Source: Streptomyces sp. RerS4 (GTDB taxonomy: Bacteria; Actinomycetota; Actinomycetes; Streptomycetales; Streptomycetaceae). From it: a stretch of DNA of 64,000 nt. Of this stretch, positions 51,807 to 59,660 are shown in pieces. A program made the translations under genes and the position numbers. The stretch spans positions 6,620,501 through 6,684,500 of the forward strand of contig NZ_CP097322.1 of NCBI RefSeq assembly GCF_023515955.1, in the 5' to 3' direction. Below the pieces are notes generated by a model. The model ran no database searches and was not told where the DNA came from. It worked only from the letters and a program-made list of their open reading frames with translations. Numbering within the stretch: the first letter of the stretch is position 1; each line of letters begins with the position of its first letter.

Positions 51807-52349
51807 TCACAGCCGCACGGCGGCGAACTCCCGCACCAATGCGGAGCAGAACGCGTCGAGGTCGTCCGGTTTGCGGCTGGTGATCAGGGTGGCCGGGGCC
51901 GCGTGGCAGACCTGCACCTTCTCGTCCACCCAGGTGCCGCCCGCGTTGCGGATGTCGGTCGCCAGACTCGGCCACGAGGTCAGGGTCCGGCCCCGTACGA
52001 CGTCCGCCTCCACGAGCGTCCAGGGGGCGTGACAGATCGCGGCGACCGGCTTGCCGGCCTCGAAGAAGTCGCGGACGAACCCCACGGCCCGGTCGTTCAT
52101 GCGCAGGGCGTCGGGGTTGGCGACCCCGCCGGGCAGGACGAGCCCGTCGAACGCGTCGGACGTGGCGCCGCCCAGCACGTGGTCGACGGGATACGTGCCG
52201 CCCTTGTCGAAGTGGCGGAAGGCCTGGACCCGGCCGGCGGACGTCGAGACGAGCTGCGGGGACCAGCCGGCACGGCCGACCGCCTCCCACGGTGAGGTCA
52301 GCTCGACCTCCTCGACGCCTTCGGGCGCGGTCAGAAACGCGATACGCAC
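51807..52349 (-). CDS. DJ-1/PfpI family (type 1 glutamine amidotransferase-like) protein
   Basis: 180 residues from GTG 52349; a GTG at 52358 lacks spacing, while GAAGGAA lies 9 bp before the chosen one. MRIAFLTAPEGVEEVELTSP, LVLPGGVANPDALRMN (nucleophile-facing Glu/Asp loop) and PVAAICHAPWTLVEADVV with the reactive Cys in AICHA mark the YhbO/PfpI group, which acts as a glyoxalase/deglycase or protease-like stress protein. It is first in an operon with the SDR gene. Confidence 0.9.
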   Translation of the reverse strand: MRIAFLTAPEGVEEVELTSPWEAVGRAGWSPQLVSTSAGRVQAFRHFDKGGTYPVDHVLGGATSDAFDGLVLPGGVANPDALRMNDRAVGFVRDFFEAGKPVAAICHAPWTLVEADVVRGRTLTSWPSLATDIRNAGGTWVDEKVQVCHAAPATLITSRKPDDLDAFCSALVREFAAVRL

Positions 52350-52697
52350 GGCACTCACTTCCTTCGGGCGGCAGCCGGAATCCGTAGTACGGCGCCACGG
52401 CGGAACGGTCGCCCGCTCCCTCGCGCGCGCCGCGGTGACGCATCGGCGCCTGCCCGGTGGCGGCCGGCCCATTCCCGAGCCGGGCCGAATACCGCCGAAA
52501 GCCCAGGTAAACCCACGAAGGCACAAGATCACTGCATCGAGGTAATACGAACGGCTTGACCGGGCGCGCGCGGCGAATCGACGGCTACTGTTCCCGAGGA
52601 TCTGGACGGATTCCCCAATATTCGCCCCCATATTTCCTCTTTCTCCGGTGACGCGCCCGTACGCCGATCACCGCCCTCGCGAAGGAGATCTCGCGCG
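52350..52697. other. Divergent promoter region of the PfpI and encapsulin operons
   Basis: 348 bp. 52500-52640 is AT-richer than its surroundings and contains TTGACC (52556-52561) and GGTAATACGA (52541-52550). I cannot pair them into a standard 17-bp-spaced promoter. The encapsulin ribosome site AAGGAGATC is at about 52681-52689. No gene was found. Confidence 0.5.
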
Positions 52698-54110
52698 ATG
52701 ACCGTTGACACCAGCCCGGAAGCGCAGCCGGCGCCTCCCCAGCAGTCCAGCCTGAGCACGGCTGCCGCCCGTAACCTTGCGACCACGACCAAGTCCGCCC
52801 CGCAGATGCAGGAGATCACCTCCCGGTGGCTGCTGCGGATGCTCCCCTGGGTGGAGACGAAGGGTGGCGCCTACCGGGTCAACCGGCGCCTCAACTACAC
52901 CGTCGGCGACGGCCGGATCGAGTTCGTGCAGGACGGCGCCGACGTCCGGGTGATCCCCCGCGAGCTCGGCGAACTGGCCCTGCTGCGCGGCTTCGACGAC
53001 GTGGACGTGCTGACCGCGCTCGCCGGCCGGTGTGTCCAGCGCGACTTCCGCGCCGGCGAGGTGCTCGTCCAGCGCGGCAACCCCGCCGAACAGATCCACC
53101 TGATCGCCCACGGCCGGATCAGCCAGACCTCCGTCGGCAAGTACGGGGACGAGGTGGACCTCGCCGTACTCGCCGACGGCGACCGCTTCGGCGACCACGC
53201 GCTGGTGGACGAGGACGCCACGTGGGAGTACACCGCCACCGCCGAGACCTCCGGCACCCTGCTCACCCTCTCCCGCGCCGACTTCGCCGCCGTCCTGGCC
53301 ACGGCCCCGGGCCTCCAGGCCCACGTGCGGCACGTCGGGTCCCTGCCGCAGCAGCGGCAGAATCGACACGGCGAGGCCGAGATCGCCATGTCCGCCGGCC
53401 ACACCGGTGAGGCGGAACTCCCCGGTGCCTTCGTCGACTACGAGCTCAAGCCCCGCGAGTACGAGCTCTCCATCGCCCAGACCGTGCTGCGCGTCCACAC
53501 CAGGGTCGCCGACCTCTACAACGGGCCGATGAACCAGACCGAGGAGCAACTCCGGCTGACCATCGAGGCGTTGCGCGAACGCCAGGAACACGAGCTGGTC
53601 AACAACCGGGAGTTCGGCCTGCTCCACAACGCCGCCTTCAAGCAGCGGATCCAGACCCACTCCGGCCCGCCCACCCCGGACGACCTCGACGAGCTGCTCT
53701 GCCGTCGCCGCGGCACCAAGCTCTTCCTGGCCCACCCCAAGACGATCGCGGCGATCGGCCGGGAGTTCAACGCCCGCGGGCTGTACCCGGACCACGTCGA
53801 CGTCGGCGGCCAGTCGGTCCCGGCCTGGCGCGGCGTACCGATCCTGCCCTGCAACAAGATCCCCATCAGCCGCGAGAACACCAGCTCCATCCTGGCGATG
53901 CGCACCGGCGAGGAGAACCAGGGCGTCATCGGTCTGCGCCAGACCGGTCTGCCGGAGGAGTACGAGCCGGGCCTGTCGGTGCGGTTCATGGGCATCAGCG
54001 AGCAGGCGATCATCTCCTACCTCGTCACCGCCTACTACTCCGCCGCCGTCCTGGTGCCCGACGCACTCGGCGTGCTGGAGAACGTACAGATCGCCCGCAG
54101 GCGCGACTGA
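52698..54110 (+). CDS. Family 2B encapsulin shell protein with cNMP-binding domain
   Basis: 470 residues, ATG with AAGGAGA upstream. An N-terminal arm (SSLSTAAARNLATTTKSAPQ, EITSRWLLRMLPWVE) and the HK97-type fold (LNYTVGDGRIEF ... YELSIAQTVLRVHTRVADLY ... GTKLFLAHPKTIAAIGREFN ... AWRGVPILPCNKIPI ... AYYSAAVLVPDALGVLENV) surround a cyclic-nucleotide-binding-like domain inserted at about residues 91-214. The binding loop reads GDRFGDHALVDEDATWEYTA: it lacks the Arg that normally holds the cyclic phosphate, so ligand binding is doubtful. EshA and the 2-MIB-associated cyclic-nucleotide-binding-domain protein are relatives. It should self-assemble into a compartment holding the terpene synthase encoded next. 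Confidence 0.95.
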   Translation: MTVDTSPEAQPAPPQQSSLSTAAARNLATTTKSAPQMQEITSRWLLRMLPWVETKGGAYRVNRRLNYTVGDGRIEFVQDGADVRVIPRELGELALLRGFDDVDVLTALAGRCVQRDFRAGEVLVQRGNPAEQIHLIAHGRISQTSVGKYGDEVDLAVLADGDRFGDHALVDEDATWEYTATAETSGTLLTLSRADFAAVLATAPGLQAHVRHVGSLPQQRQNRHGEAEIAMSAGHTGEAELPGAFVDYELKPREYELSIAQTVLRVHTRVADLYNGPMNQTEEQLRLTIEALRERQEHELVNNREFGLLHNAAFKQRIQTHSGPPTPDDLDELLCRRRGTKLFLAHPKTIAAIGREFNARGLYPDHVDVGGQSVPAWRGVPILPCNKIPISRENTSSILAMRTGEENQGVIGLRQTGLPEEYEPGLSVRFMGISEQAIISYLVTAYYSAAVLVPDALGVLENVQIARRRD

Positions 54111-54163
54111 GACCTTCCGCCCGGGATCCGGGACAGCCCACCCACCTCACCAAGGAGTTACGG

Positions 54164-55585
54164 ATGCCCGATCCCGGGCTCTCTCCTCTGCAGTCGGCCC
54201 TGCCGGCCGCCGCGGCCGGTTTCGGGGCGTACGTCCTCGCCCAGGCCCGGAGCGCCGGCATCGAGGCCGGGGCCGACGGCCCGGCCTCGGTGGCCGAAGC
54301 CGTGGCCGAAGCCGTGGCCGAAGCCGTGGCCGAAGCCGTGGCCGACGTGGTGGCCGACGCCCCACCGACCCCGCCCGCGCCGCCCGTCCTCCCGTCCGCC
54401 CCCTCCCACCACTTCCGGGCTCCGCAGGCCACCCCCGTGGAGGCCCCGGACCCGGTCGTTCCCGCCCTGCCCGCCGTCGCGGAGCCGAGCCCGGAACTGC
54501 GACGGCTCCTGCGCGGGCCCAGCGGCCTCGGTACGGCGAGCCTGTCCCTCGCCCGGCGCGCGGAAGCGCCCGCGCCCGCACCCCCGTCGAGCGGGGCTCC
54601 GGCGGCGGGAGACCCGATCCCCGGCCTCTACCACCACCCGATCCCGGAGCCGGACCCGGTCCGGGTGGAGGAGGTCAGCCGCCGGATCAAGGCCTGGGCC
54701 GAGGACGAGGTCGACCTCTACCCGGACGACTACGCGGACGAGTTCGACGGCTTCGTCGTCGGCCGCTACATGGTGGCCTGCCATCCGGACGCGCCGACCA
54801 TCGACCACCTGATGATCGCCACACGCCTGATGGTCGCCGAGAACGCCGTCGACGACTACTACTGCGAGGACCACGGCGGCTCGCCCGTCGGCCTCGGCGG
54901 GCGCCTGCTGCTGGCGCACACCGCGCTGGACCCGCTCCACACGACGAAGGAGTACGCGCCAGGCTGGGCGCGGTCCCTCCTGTCGGACGCCCCCCGGCGG
55001 GCCTACCGCTCCGCGATGGAGTACCTCCTCCAGCTGGCGACGCCCTCCCAGGCGGATCGGTTCCGCCACGACATGGCCCGCCTGCACATGGGGTACCTCG
55101 CCGAGGCCTCCTGGGCGGAGACGGACCACGTCCCGGAGGTGTGGGAGTACCTGTCGATGCGGCAGTTCAACAACTTCCGCCCCTGCCCCACCATCACCGA
55201 CACCGTAGGCGGCTACGAACTGCCGGCGGACCTGCACGCCCAGCCGGCCATGCAACGGGTCATCGCGCTCGCCGGCAACGCCACGACCATCGTCAACGAC
55301 CTCTACTCGTACACGAAGGAACTCGCCAGTCCCGGCCGGCACCTGAACCTGCCCGTGGTGATCGCCGAACGGGAGGGCATCCCCATCCGGGACGCGTACC
55401 TGAAGGCGGTCGAGGTCCACAACGAGCTCATGCACGCGTTCGAGTCGGAGGCCGCCGCCCTGGCCGCCTCCTGTCCCGTCCCGACCGTGCCGCGCTTCCT
55501 GCGGGGGGTGGCCACATGGCTCGACGGCAACCACTACTGGCACCAGACCAACACATACCGCTACAGCCTGCCCGATTTCTGGTAA
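54164..55585 (+). CDS. tpc: 2-methylisoborneol synthase (encapsulin cargo terpene cyclase)
   Basis: 473 residues, ATG with AAGGAG upstream. The disordered N-terminal about 150 residues are Ala/Pro-rich and include an AEAV repeat (residues 43-59, DNA repeat at 54290-54346) and LRRLLRGPSGLGTASLSLARR, the short conserved block I take as the cargo-loading motif. The class I terpene synthase domain has VAENAVDDYYCED (Asp-rich motif, Asp230-231) and IVNDLYSYTKELA (NSE/DTE motif). MRQFNNFRPCPTITDTVGGYELP and GNHYWHQTNTYRY are typical of 2-MIB synthases. It cyclises 2-methyl-GPP to the earthy odorant. It sits between the shell and methyltransferase genes. Confidence 0.95.
   Translation: MPDPGLSPLQSALPAAAAGFGAYVLAQARSAGIEAGADGPASVAEAVAEAVAEAVAEAVADVVADAPPTPPAPPVLPSAPSHHFRAPQATPVEAPDPVVPALPAVAEPSPELRRLLRGPSGLGTASLSLARRAEAPAPAPPSSGAPAAGDPIPGLYHHPIPEPDPVRVEEVSRRIKAWAEDEVDLYPDDYADEFDGFVVGRYMVACHPDAPTIDHLMIATRLMVAENAVDDYYCEDHGGSPVGLGGRLLLAHTALDPLHTTKEYAPGWARSLLSDAPRRAYRSAMEYLLQLATPSQADRFRHDMARLHMGYLAEASWAETDHVPEVWEYLSMRQFNNFRPCPTITDTVGGYELPADLHAQPAMQRVIALAGNATTIVNDLYSYTKELASPGRHLNLPVVIAEREGIPIRDAYLKAVEVHNELMHAFESEAAALAASCPVPTVPRFLRGVATWLDGNHYWHQTNTYRYSLPDFW
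54290..54346 (+). repeat. 12-bp tandem repeat in the cargo-loading region of the terpene cyclase
   Basis: GTGGCCGAAGCC is repeated perfectly four times (54290-54337), followed by a partial copy with GAC. It encodes Val-Ala-Glu-Ala units and keeps the frame, so copy number can change without breaking the gene. Confidence 0.9.
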
Positions 55586-55587
55586 GG

Positions 55588-56496
55588 ATGGATATATCTG
55601 TGACCAGCACCGAATTCACCACCGTCAACTCGACCACCGCCGCACCCTCGGTGATCATCCCCTCCCCGGCGACGCCCTACCAGGGTGACATCGCCCGCTA
55701 CTGGGACCACGAGGCCCGGCCCGTGAACCTCCGCCTCGGCGACGTCGACGGCCTCTACCACCACCACTACGGCATCGGCGACATCGACCACGCGGCCCTC
55801 GGCGACGTCGGCGACGCCGATTACGAGAAGCGACTCATCGCCGAACTGCACCGCCTGGAGTCGGCGCAGGCCGAAGTCCTCTTCGACCACCTCGGCCCCA
55901 TCACGCGCGACGACACGCTCGTCGACGCCGGTTGCGGGCGCGGCGGCTCGATGGTCATGGCCCACCAGCGCTTCGGATGCAAGGTCAAGGGCGTCACCCT
56001 GTCGGCCAAGCAGGCCGACTTCGCCAACCAGCGCGCCCGCGAACTGGGCATCGACGCCTACGTCGACGCCCGCGTCTGCAACATGCTGAACACGCCCTTC
56101 GAGACGGGGCAGGCGGCGGCCTCCTGGAACAACGAGTCCAGCATGTACGTCGACCTCCACGACCTCTTCGCCGAGCACTCCCGCGTCCTCGCGGTCGGCG
56201 GCCGCTACGTGACCATCACCGGCTGCTGGAATCCCCGTTACGGCCAGCCCTCGAAGTGGGTCTCCCAGATCAACGCCCACTTCGAGTGCAACATCCACTC
56301 CCGTCGGGAGTACCTGCGCGCGATGGCCGACAACCGCCTCGTCCCGCAGGCCGTCATCGACCTCACGCCCGCCACCCTCCCCTACTGGGAACTGCGGGCC
56401 GAATCGTCGCTGGTCACCGGCATCGAAGAGGCGTTCATCAACTCCTACAAGGACGGCTCCTTCCAGTACGTCCTGATCGCGGCCGACCGCGTCTGA
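55588..56496 (+). CDS. mtf: Geranyl diphosphate 2-C-methyltransferase
   Basis: 302 residues from ATG 55588, 2 bp after the cyclase stop; GTG 55600 is an alternative with better ribosome-site spacing. TPYQGDIARYWDHEARPVNLRLGDVDGLYHHHYGIG is the family signature. DTLVDAGCGRGGSMVMAHQRFG is SAM motif I, and ASWNNESSMYVDLHDLFAEHSRVL follows. It adds the C2 methyl of 2-methyl-GPP, the substrate of the cyclase upstream. Together the three genes form the 2-MIB operon, ended by a terminator at 56505-56533. Confidence 0.95.
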   Translation: MDISVTSTEFTTVNSTTAAPSVIIPSPATPYQGDIARYWDHEARPVNLRLGDVDGLYHHHYGIGDIDHAALGDVGDADYEKRLIAELHRLESAQAEVLFDHLGPITRDDTLVDAGCGRGGSMVMAHQRFGCKVKGVTLSAKQADFANQRARELGIDAYVDARVCNMLNTPFETGQAAASWNNESSMYVDLHDLFAEHSRVLAVGGRYVTITGCWNPRYGQPSKWVSQINAHFECNIHSRREYLRAMADNRLVPQAVIDLTPATLPYWELRAESSLVTGIEEAFINSYKDGSFQYVLIAADRV

Positions 56497-56504
56497 CCCA
56501 CCCG

Positions 56505-56533
56505 AGGGTCGGGCCCCACCGGGGCCCGACCCT
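56505..56533 (+). terminator. Terminator of the 2-methylisoborneol operon
   Basis: AGGGTCGGGCCCC-acc-GGGGCCCGACCCT: perfect 13-bp arms, 3-nt loop, followed by TT, 8 bp after the stop. Confidence 0.85.
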
Positions 56534-56562
56534 TTCCCGACCCTTCATCGCATGGGGCCCGG

Positions 56563-57567
56563 TCAATCGGCACCGTGGCCCGCGGGGACCGCTTCGTCCG
56601 GGCTCACCGGGCCCGGCGGGGTGCCGGTGCCGAAGGGGCGGCCGCCCAGCGCGGAGCGGTCGTGCGGGGTGAGCCAGCCCGAGATGTCCGGGCCCGCCGG
56701 CACGATCCCGGTCGGGTTGATGTCGTCGTGCACCAGGTAGTAGTGCCGCTTGATGTGATCGAAGTCGACGGTGTCGCCGAAGCCCGGGGTCTGGAACAGG
56801 TCCCGGGCGTACGCCCACAGCACCGGCAGCTCCGTCAACTTCCGCCGGTTGCACTTGAAGTGACCGTGGTAGACGGCGTCGAAGCGCACGAGCGTCGTGA
56901 ACAGCCGGACGTCCGCCTCCGTGATCGTGTCGCCCACCAGGTAGCGGGACGCGGTGAGCCGCTCGGAGAGCAGGTCGAGCCGGCGGAACAGCCTGGCGTA
57001 CGCCTTCGCGTACGCCTCCTGCGAACCGGCGAACCCCGCCCGGTAGACGGCGTTGTTGACGTCCTCGTACACCACCTCGTTCACCGCGTCGACCTCCTCC
57101 CGCAGCCCGGCCGGGTAGAGGTCGGGCGCGCCGGCGCGGTGGTACGCCGTCCACTCCAGCGACAGGTCGAGCGTGATGCGCGCGAAGTCGTTGGTCACGA
57201 CCGCTCCGCTGGGCACGTCGATGATCGCCGGGACCGTGATGCCCCGGTCGTAGCCCGGCTCCCGGGCGAAGTAGGCTTCTTGGAGCCGTTCGATGCCGAG
57301 TACGGGATCCCGCCCGCCCGGATCGAGGTCGAAGGTCCAGCTGCGCTCGTCGTGCACGGGTCCGGCGATCGCCATCGGCAGTGCCCGCTCCAACCCGAGC
57401 AGCCGCCGTACGATCACCGCCCGGCTCGCCCACGGGCAGGCCCGGCTGACCACCAGCCGGTAGCGGCCGGGCTCGGCGGGGAAGCCGTCGCGGCCGTCGG
57501 CGGTGATCCGGGTGGTCAGGTACCGGCTGTCACGGAGGTACTCCCGGCCGGGATGCACATAGCTCAT
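56563..57567 (-). CDS. Glutathionyl-hydroquinone reductase / omega-GST-like (YqjG/ECM4 family)
   Basis: 334 residues from ATG 57567. RYRLVVSRACPWASRAVIVRRLLGL carries the catalytic Cys of the CPW motif. WTFDLDPGGRDPVLGIERLQEAYF, ITVPAIIDVPSGAVVTNDFA, YEDVNNAVYRAGFA and EADVRLFTTLVRFDAVYHGHFKCN complete the xi-class GST pattern. Actinobacteria lack glutathione, so mycothiol is the likely thiol. Role: reductive removal of thiol adducts from quinones. It starts 10 bp after the next gene's stop, so it is co-transcribed. Confidence 0.92.
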   Translation of the reverse strand: MSYVHPGREYLRDSRYLTTRITADGRDGFPAEPGRYRLVVSRACPWASRAVIVRRLLGLERALPMAIAGPVHDERSWTFDLDPGGRDPVLGIERLQEAYFAREPGYDRGITVPAIIDVPSGAVVTNDFARITLDLSLEWTAYHRAGAPDLYPAGLREEVDAVNEVVYEDVNNAVYRAGFAGSQEAYAKAYARLFRRLDLLSERLTASRYLVGDTITEADVRLFTTLVRFDAVYHGHFKCNRRKLTELPVLWAYARDLFQTPGFGDTVDFDHIKRHYYLVHDDINPTGIVPAGPDISGWLTPHDRSALGGRPFGTGTPPGPVSPDEAVPAGHGAD

Positions 57568-57577
57568 GACCTCGCGC

Positions 57578-57895
57578 CTACTCCTTCGGTCGGCCGCCCC
57601 CATCCTGATCGGCCGGGGTCTGATCGGTGGGGGTCTCTTCGGCTGGGGTCTGGTCGGCGTGGGTCCGGTCCGCGCCGGTCCGGTCCGCGCGGGTCCGGTC
57701 CGCGCGGGTCCGGTCGTCGGTCGGGGAAGCCTCGCGGGCGTGTCCCACGCGCCCCGGATCGGCCGGGGGAGAGGCCGATCCCGTACCCGTACGGGACGGC
57801 ACCCCGGGCGGGCGGCCGTGCTCGTCGACCATGGCGCCCTCGTCGGGGATGAGCGGTGCGGCCCGGCCCCGCTCGGCATCGTCGTGTCGCTGCAT
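57578..57895 (-). CDS. Small low-complexity protein with pentapeptide xADxT repeats
   Basis: 105 residues from ATG 57895, supported by GGGAGG 7 bp upstream. It is hydrophilic with no hydrophobic core. The C-terminal 45 residues are tandem 5-residue units (RADRT RADRT GADRT HADQT PAEET PTDQT PADQD) encoded by 15-bp repeats at about 57600-57720. It is probably disordered; the family is not recognised. It lies upstream of the GST gene in one operon. The repeats resemble expanded satellite DNA kept in frame. Confidence 0.6.
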   Translation of the reverse strand: MQRHDDAERGRAAPLIPDEGAMVDEHGRPPGVPSRTGTGSASPPADPGRVGHAREASPTDDRTRADRTRADRTGADRTHADQTPAEETPTDQTPADQDGGGRPKE

Positions 57896-58048
57896 GAGGT
57901 GACCTCCCTGCGTCGGCGCCTTCCCGCCCCGCCGCCCGCCATGCGTCACGCCCGGCAGATGCCGACGATTGGCCGCCCCGCGAGCGGGTAGCCGCCAGAC
58001 ACCTCGACGTACCGGTCCGGGCGCCGAACCCAGAACGGAGGGGTGGAG

Positions 58049-58594
58049 ATGTCCACGGGAACACTCATTGCCATCATCGTCGTGGCGGCCGTCGTCATCC
58101 TGGCGCTGACCGTGACGTTGGTCGTTCTCGCCCAGCGCCGCCGACTGCGCGAGCGGTTCGGGCCGGAGTACGGGCGCGCGGTGCGCGAGAAGGGCGGCAA
58201 GCTGGCCGCCGAGCGCGAACTGCGCTCCCGTGAACACCGGCACGACAAGCTGGAGCTCAAGGAACTCCCCGCCGGGCGACGACACCAGTACGCCGACGAG
58301 TGGCGCGACGTGCAGGAACGCTTCGTCGACCGCCCGGAAACCGCCGTTTCGGACGCCGACGCGCTCGTCACCCGGCTGATGCGGGAACGCGGCTACCCCA
58401 CCGACGGGACCTACGACGACCGCCTGCGCGACCTGTCGGTCCAGCACGGGAGCACCCTGAACCACTACCGCGACGCCCACGCCGTCAAGACGCGCAGCGC
58501 CGAGGGAAGCGCGACGACCGAGGAACTGCGGGGAGCGATGGTGCACTACCGCGCCCTCTTCGCGGAGCTGCTCGAAGACGAGAGGAGCCATTGA
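58049..58594 (+). CDS. Membrane-anchored hypothetical protein (sister of the next gene)
   Basis: 181 residues from ATG 58049, with ACGGAGGGG 8 bp upstream. One N-terminal membrane helix (LIAIIVVAAVVILALTVTLVVLA), then a basic stop-transfer patch (QRRRLRERFG) and a cytoplasmic helical region. The block YADEWRDVQERFVDRPETAV, DADALVTRLMRERGY and TTEELRGAMVHYRALFAELL recurs in the protein encoded 1 bp downstream, so the two share a domain. The function is unknown; a membrane-bound and a soluble form of the same module is a reasonable reading. Confidence 0.75.
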   Translation: MSTGTLIAIIVVAAVVILALTVTLVVLAQRRRLRERFGPEYGRAVREKGGKLAAERELRSREHRHDKLELKELPAGRRHQYADEWRDVQERFVDRPETAVSDADALVTRLMRERGYPTDGTYDDRLRDLSVQHGSTLNHYRDAHAVKTRSAEGSATTEELRGAMVHYRALFAELLEDERSH

Positions 58595-58595
58595 C

Positions 58596-59135
58596 ATGCA
58601 GACCGACGAACGTGACGACCGGCCCGACGAATCCGGGCTGACCACGGAGGACATCGCCCGTCCGGGCGTCGGAGGCGACGAGCGAGGCACCCCGCTCTTC
58701 CCCGGTGAGGCCACGGAACGGGACGAGAACGAAGGAACGGACGAGAGCGAAGGAACGGACGAGAGCGAAGAACGCGACGTGGACGCGGAACAGCCGACCA
58801 CGCAGGGGATCGCGGACACGACGGCGGCCGAGGAGACGGGCGAGACGGGCGAGACGGACGAGACGGCGGCGCCCCTGCTCGGCGGCGACGAGGGGCAGGA
58901 CTTCCGCCGCCGCTGGAGCGAGATCCAGGGACGCTTCGTCGACGACCCGCGCGAGGCGGTGCAGTCCGCCGACGAGCTGGTGGCCGAGGTCATGCAGGCC
59001 CTGGCGGGCACCTTCGCCCGGGACAAGCAGGAACTGGAAAGGCAGTGGGACCGCGGCGAGGAGGTCGCGACCGAGGACCTGCGGCTCGCGCTGCGCCAGT
59101 ACCGCACGTTCTTCGAGCGCCTGCTCCACGCCTGA
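58596..59135 (+). CDS. Acidic hypothetical protein with the shared W-x3-Q-RFVD domain
   Basis: 179 residues from ATG 58596 with GAGAGGAG upstream, 1 bp after the previous stop. Residues 1-95 are acidic and repetitive (DENEGTDESEGTDESEERD, EETGETGETDET). Residues about 100-179 repeat the domain of the preceding protein: FRRRWSEIQGRFVDDPREAV, SADELVAEVMQALAG, TEDLRLALRQYRTFFERLL. Likely a soluble partner of the membrane-anchored sister. No catalytic motif is seen. Confidence 0.75.
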   Translation: MQTDERDDRPDESGLTTEDIARPGVGGDERGTPLFPGEATERDENEGTDESEGTDESEERDVDAEQPTTQGIADTTAAEETGETGETDETAAPLLGGDEGQDFRRRWSEIQGRFVDDPREAVQSADELVAEVMQALAGTFARDKQELERQWDRGEEVATEDLRLALRQYRTFFERLLHA

Positions 59136-59177
59136 GCGGCGGCGGCCCCGGTCGGCGGGGAGGGGGCGGGTCGGCCG

Positions 59178-59546
59178 TCACGTCTCCTCCTCGATGCCGA
59201 TGGCCTTCCGCAGGTCCCGCAGCGCCGGCCCGGACTCGCCCCGCTCCATCTCCAGGAGGGCCGCGGCGATCGCGTCGAGCTTGCGCTGGATGGCGTGCTC
59301 GGCGCGTCGTTCGCTGTTCTTCAGCAGCGCCAGGAGCAGCAGCGTCACCGCCGCCATGGACTCTCCGACGAGCAGCTTCCACGACAGGGGCAGCCCCAGC
59401 GAGTGCACCCCGACGACGGTGGCGACCAGGAGCAGGCAGAGGCAGAAGAAGAGCGGACTGCTCGTGAAATTGGACGCCCGCTCCGCCAGCCTGGCGAAAC
59501 GACCCCGTCCGTCTCCGCCCCGCTCCGCGGGGTGTTCGAGGCTCAT
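59178..59546 (-). CDS. Low-affinity iron permease family protein (short)
   Basis: 122 residues from ATG 59546. ASNFTSSPLFFCLCLLLVATVVGVH and WKLLVGESMAAVTLLLLALLKNSERRAEHAIQRKLDAI resemble PF04120 low-affinity iron permeases: two membrane helices followed by an amphipathic helix with the NxExxAxxxKLD motif. No metal-specificity residues can be assigned, and bacterial members may not transport iron. It converges on the sister pair. Confidence 0.75.
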   Translation of the reverse strand: MSLEHPAERGGDGRGRFARLAERASNFTSSPLFFCLCLLLVATVVGVHSLGLPLSWKLLVGESMAAVTLLLLALLKNSERRAEHAIQRKLDAIAAALLEMERGESGPALRDLRKAIGIEEET

Positions 59547-59612
59547 GCTCTGCTTCTACCTCGCCGTCTCCCCGGCGCGGGGACGGCACGGTCGGGGAAT
59601 CGGGTGAACGGG

Positions 59613-59660
59613 GTCGCGTCAGACGACTGCGGCGGCGTCGCGTCAGATGACCGCGGCGGC
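59613..59660. repeat. 24-bp tandem duplication over the 3' end of the ligase gene
   Basis: GTCGCGTCAGACGACTGCGG... (59613-59636) and its copy with two changes (59637-59660). The second copy contains the gene's stop (59643-59645). This is the same layout as the 26450-26513 array. Confidence 0.85.

Noticed and set aside
52698..54110. HK97-fold protein as evidence of a prophage capsid.
   Set aside because: The inserted cNMP-like domain, the adjacent 2-MIB synthase with a loading arm, and the absence of portal, terminase or tail genes identify a family 2B encapsulin.
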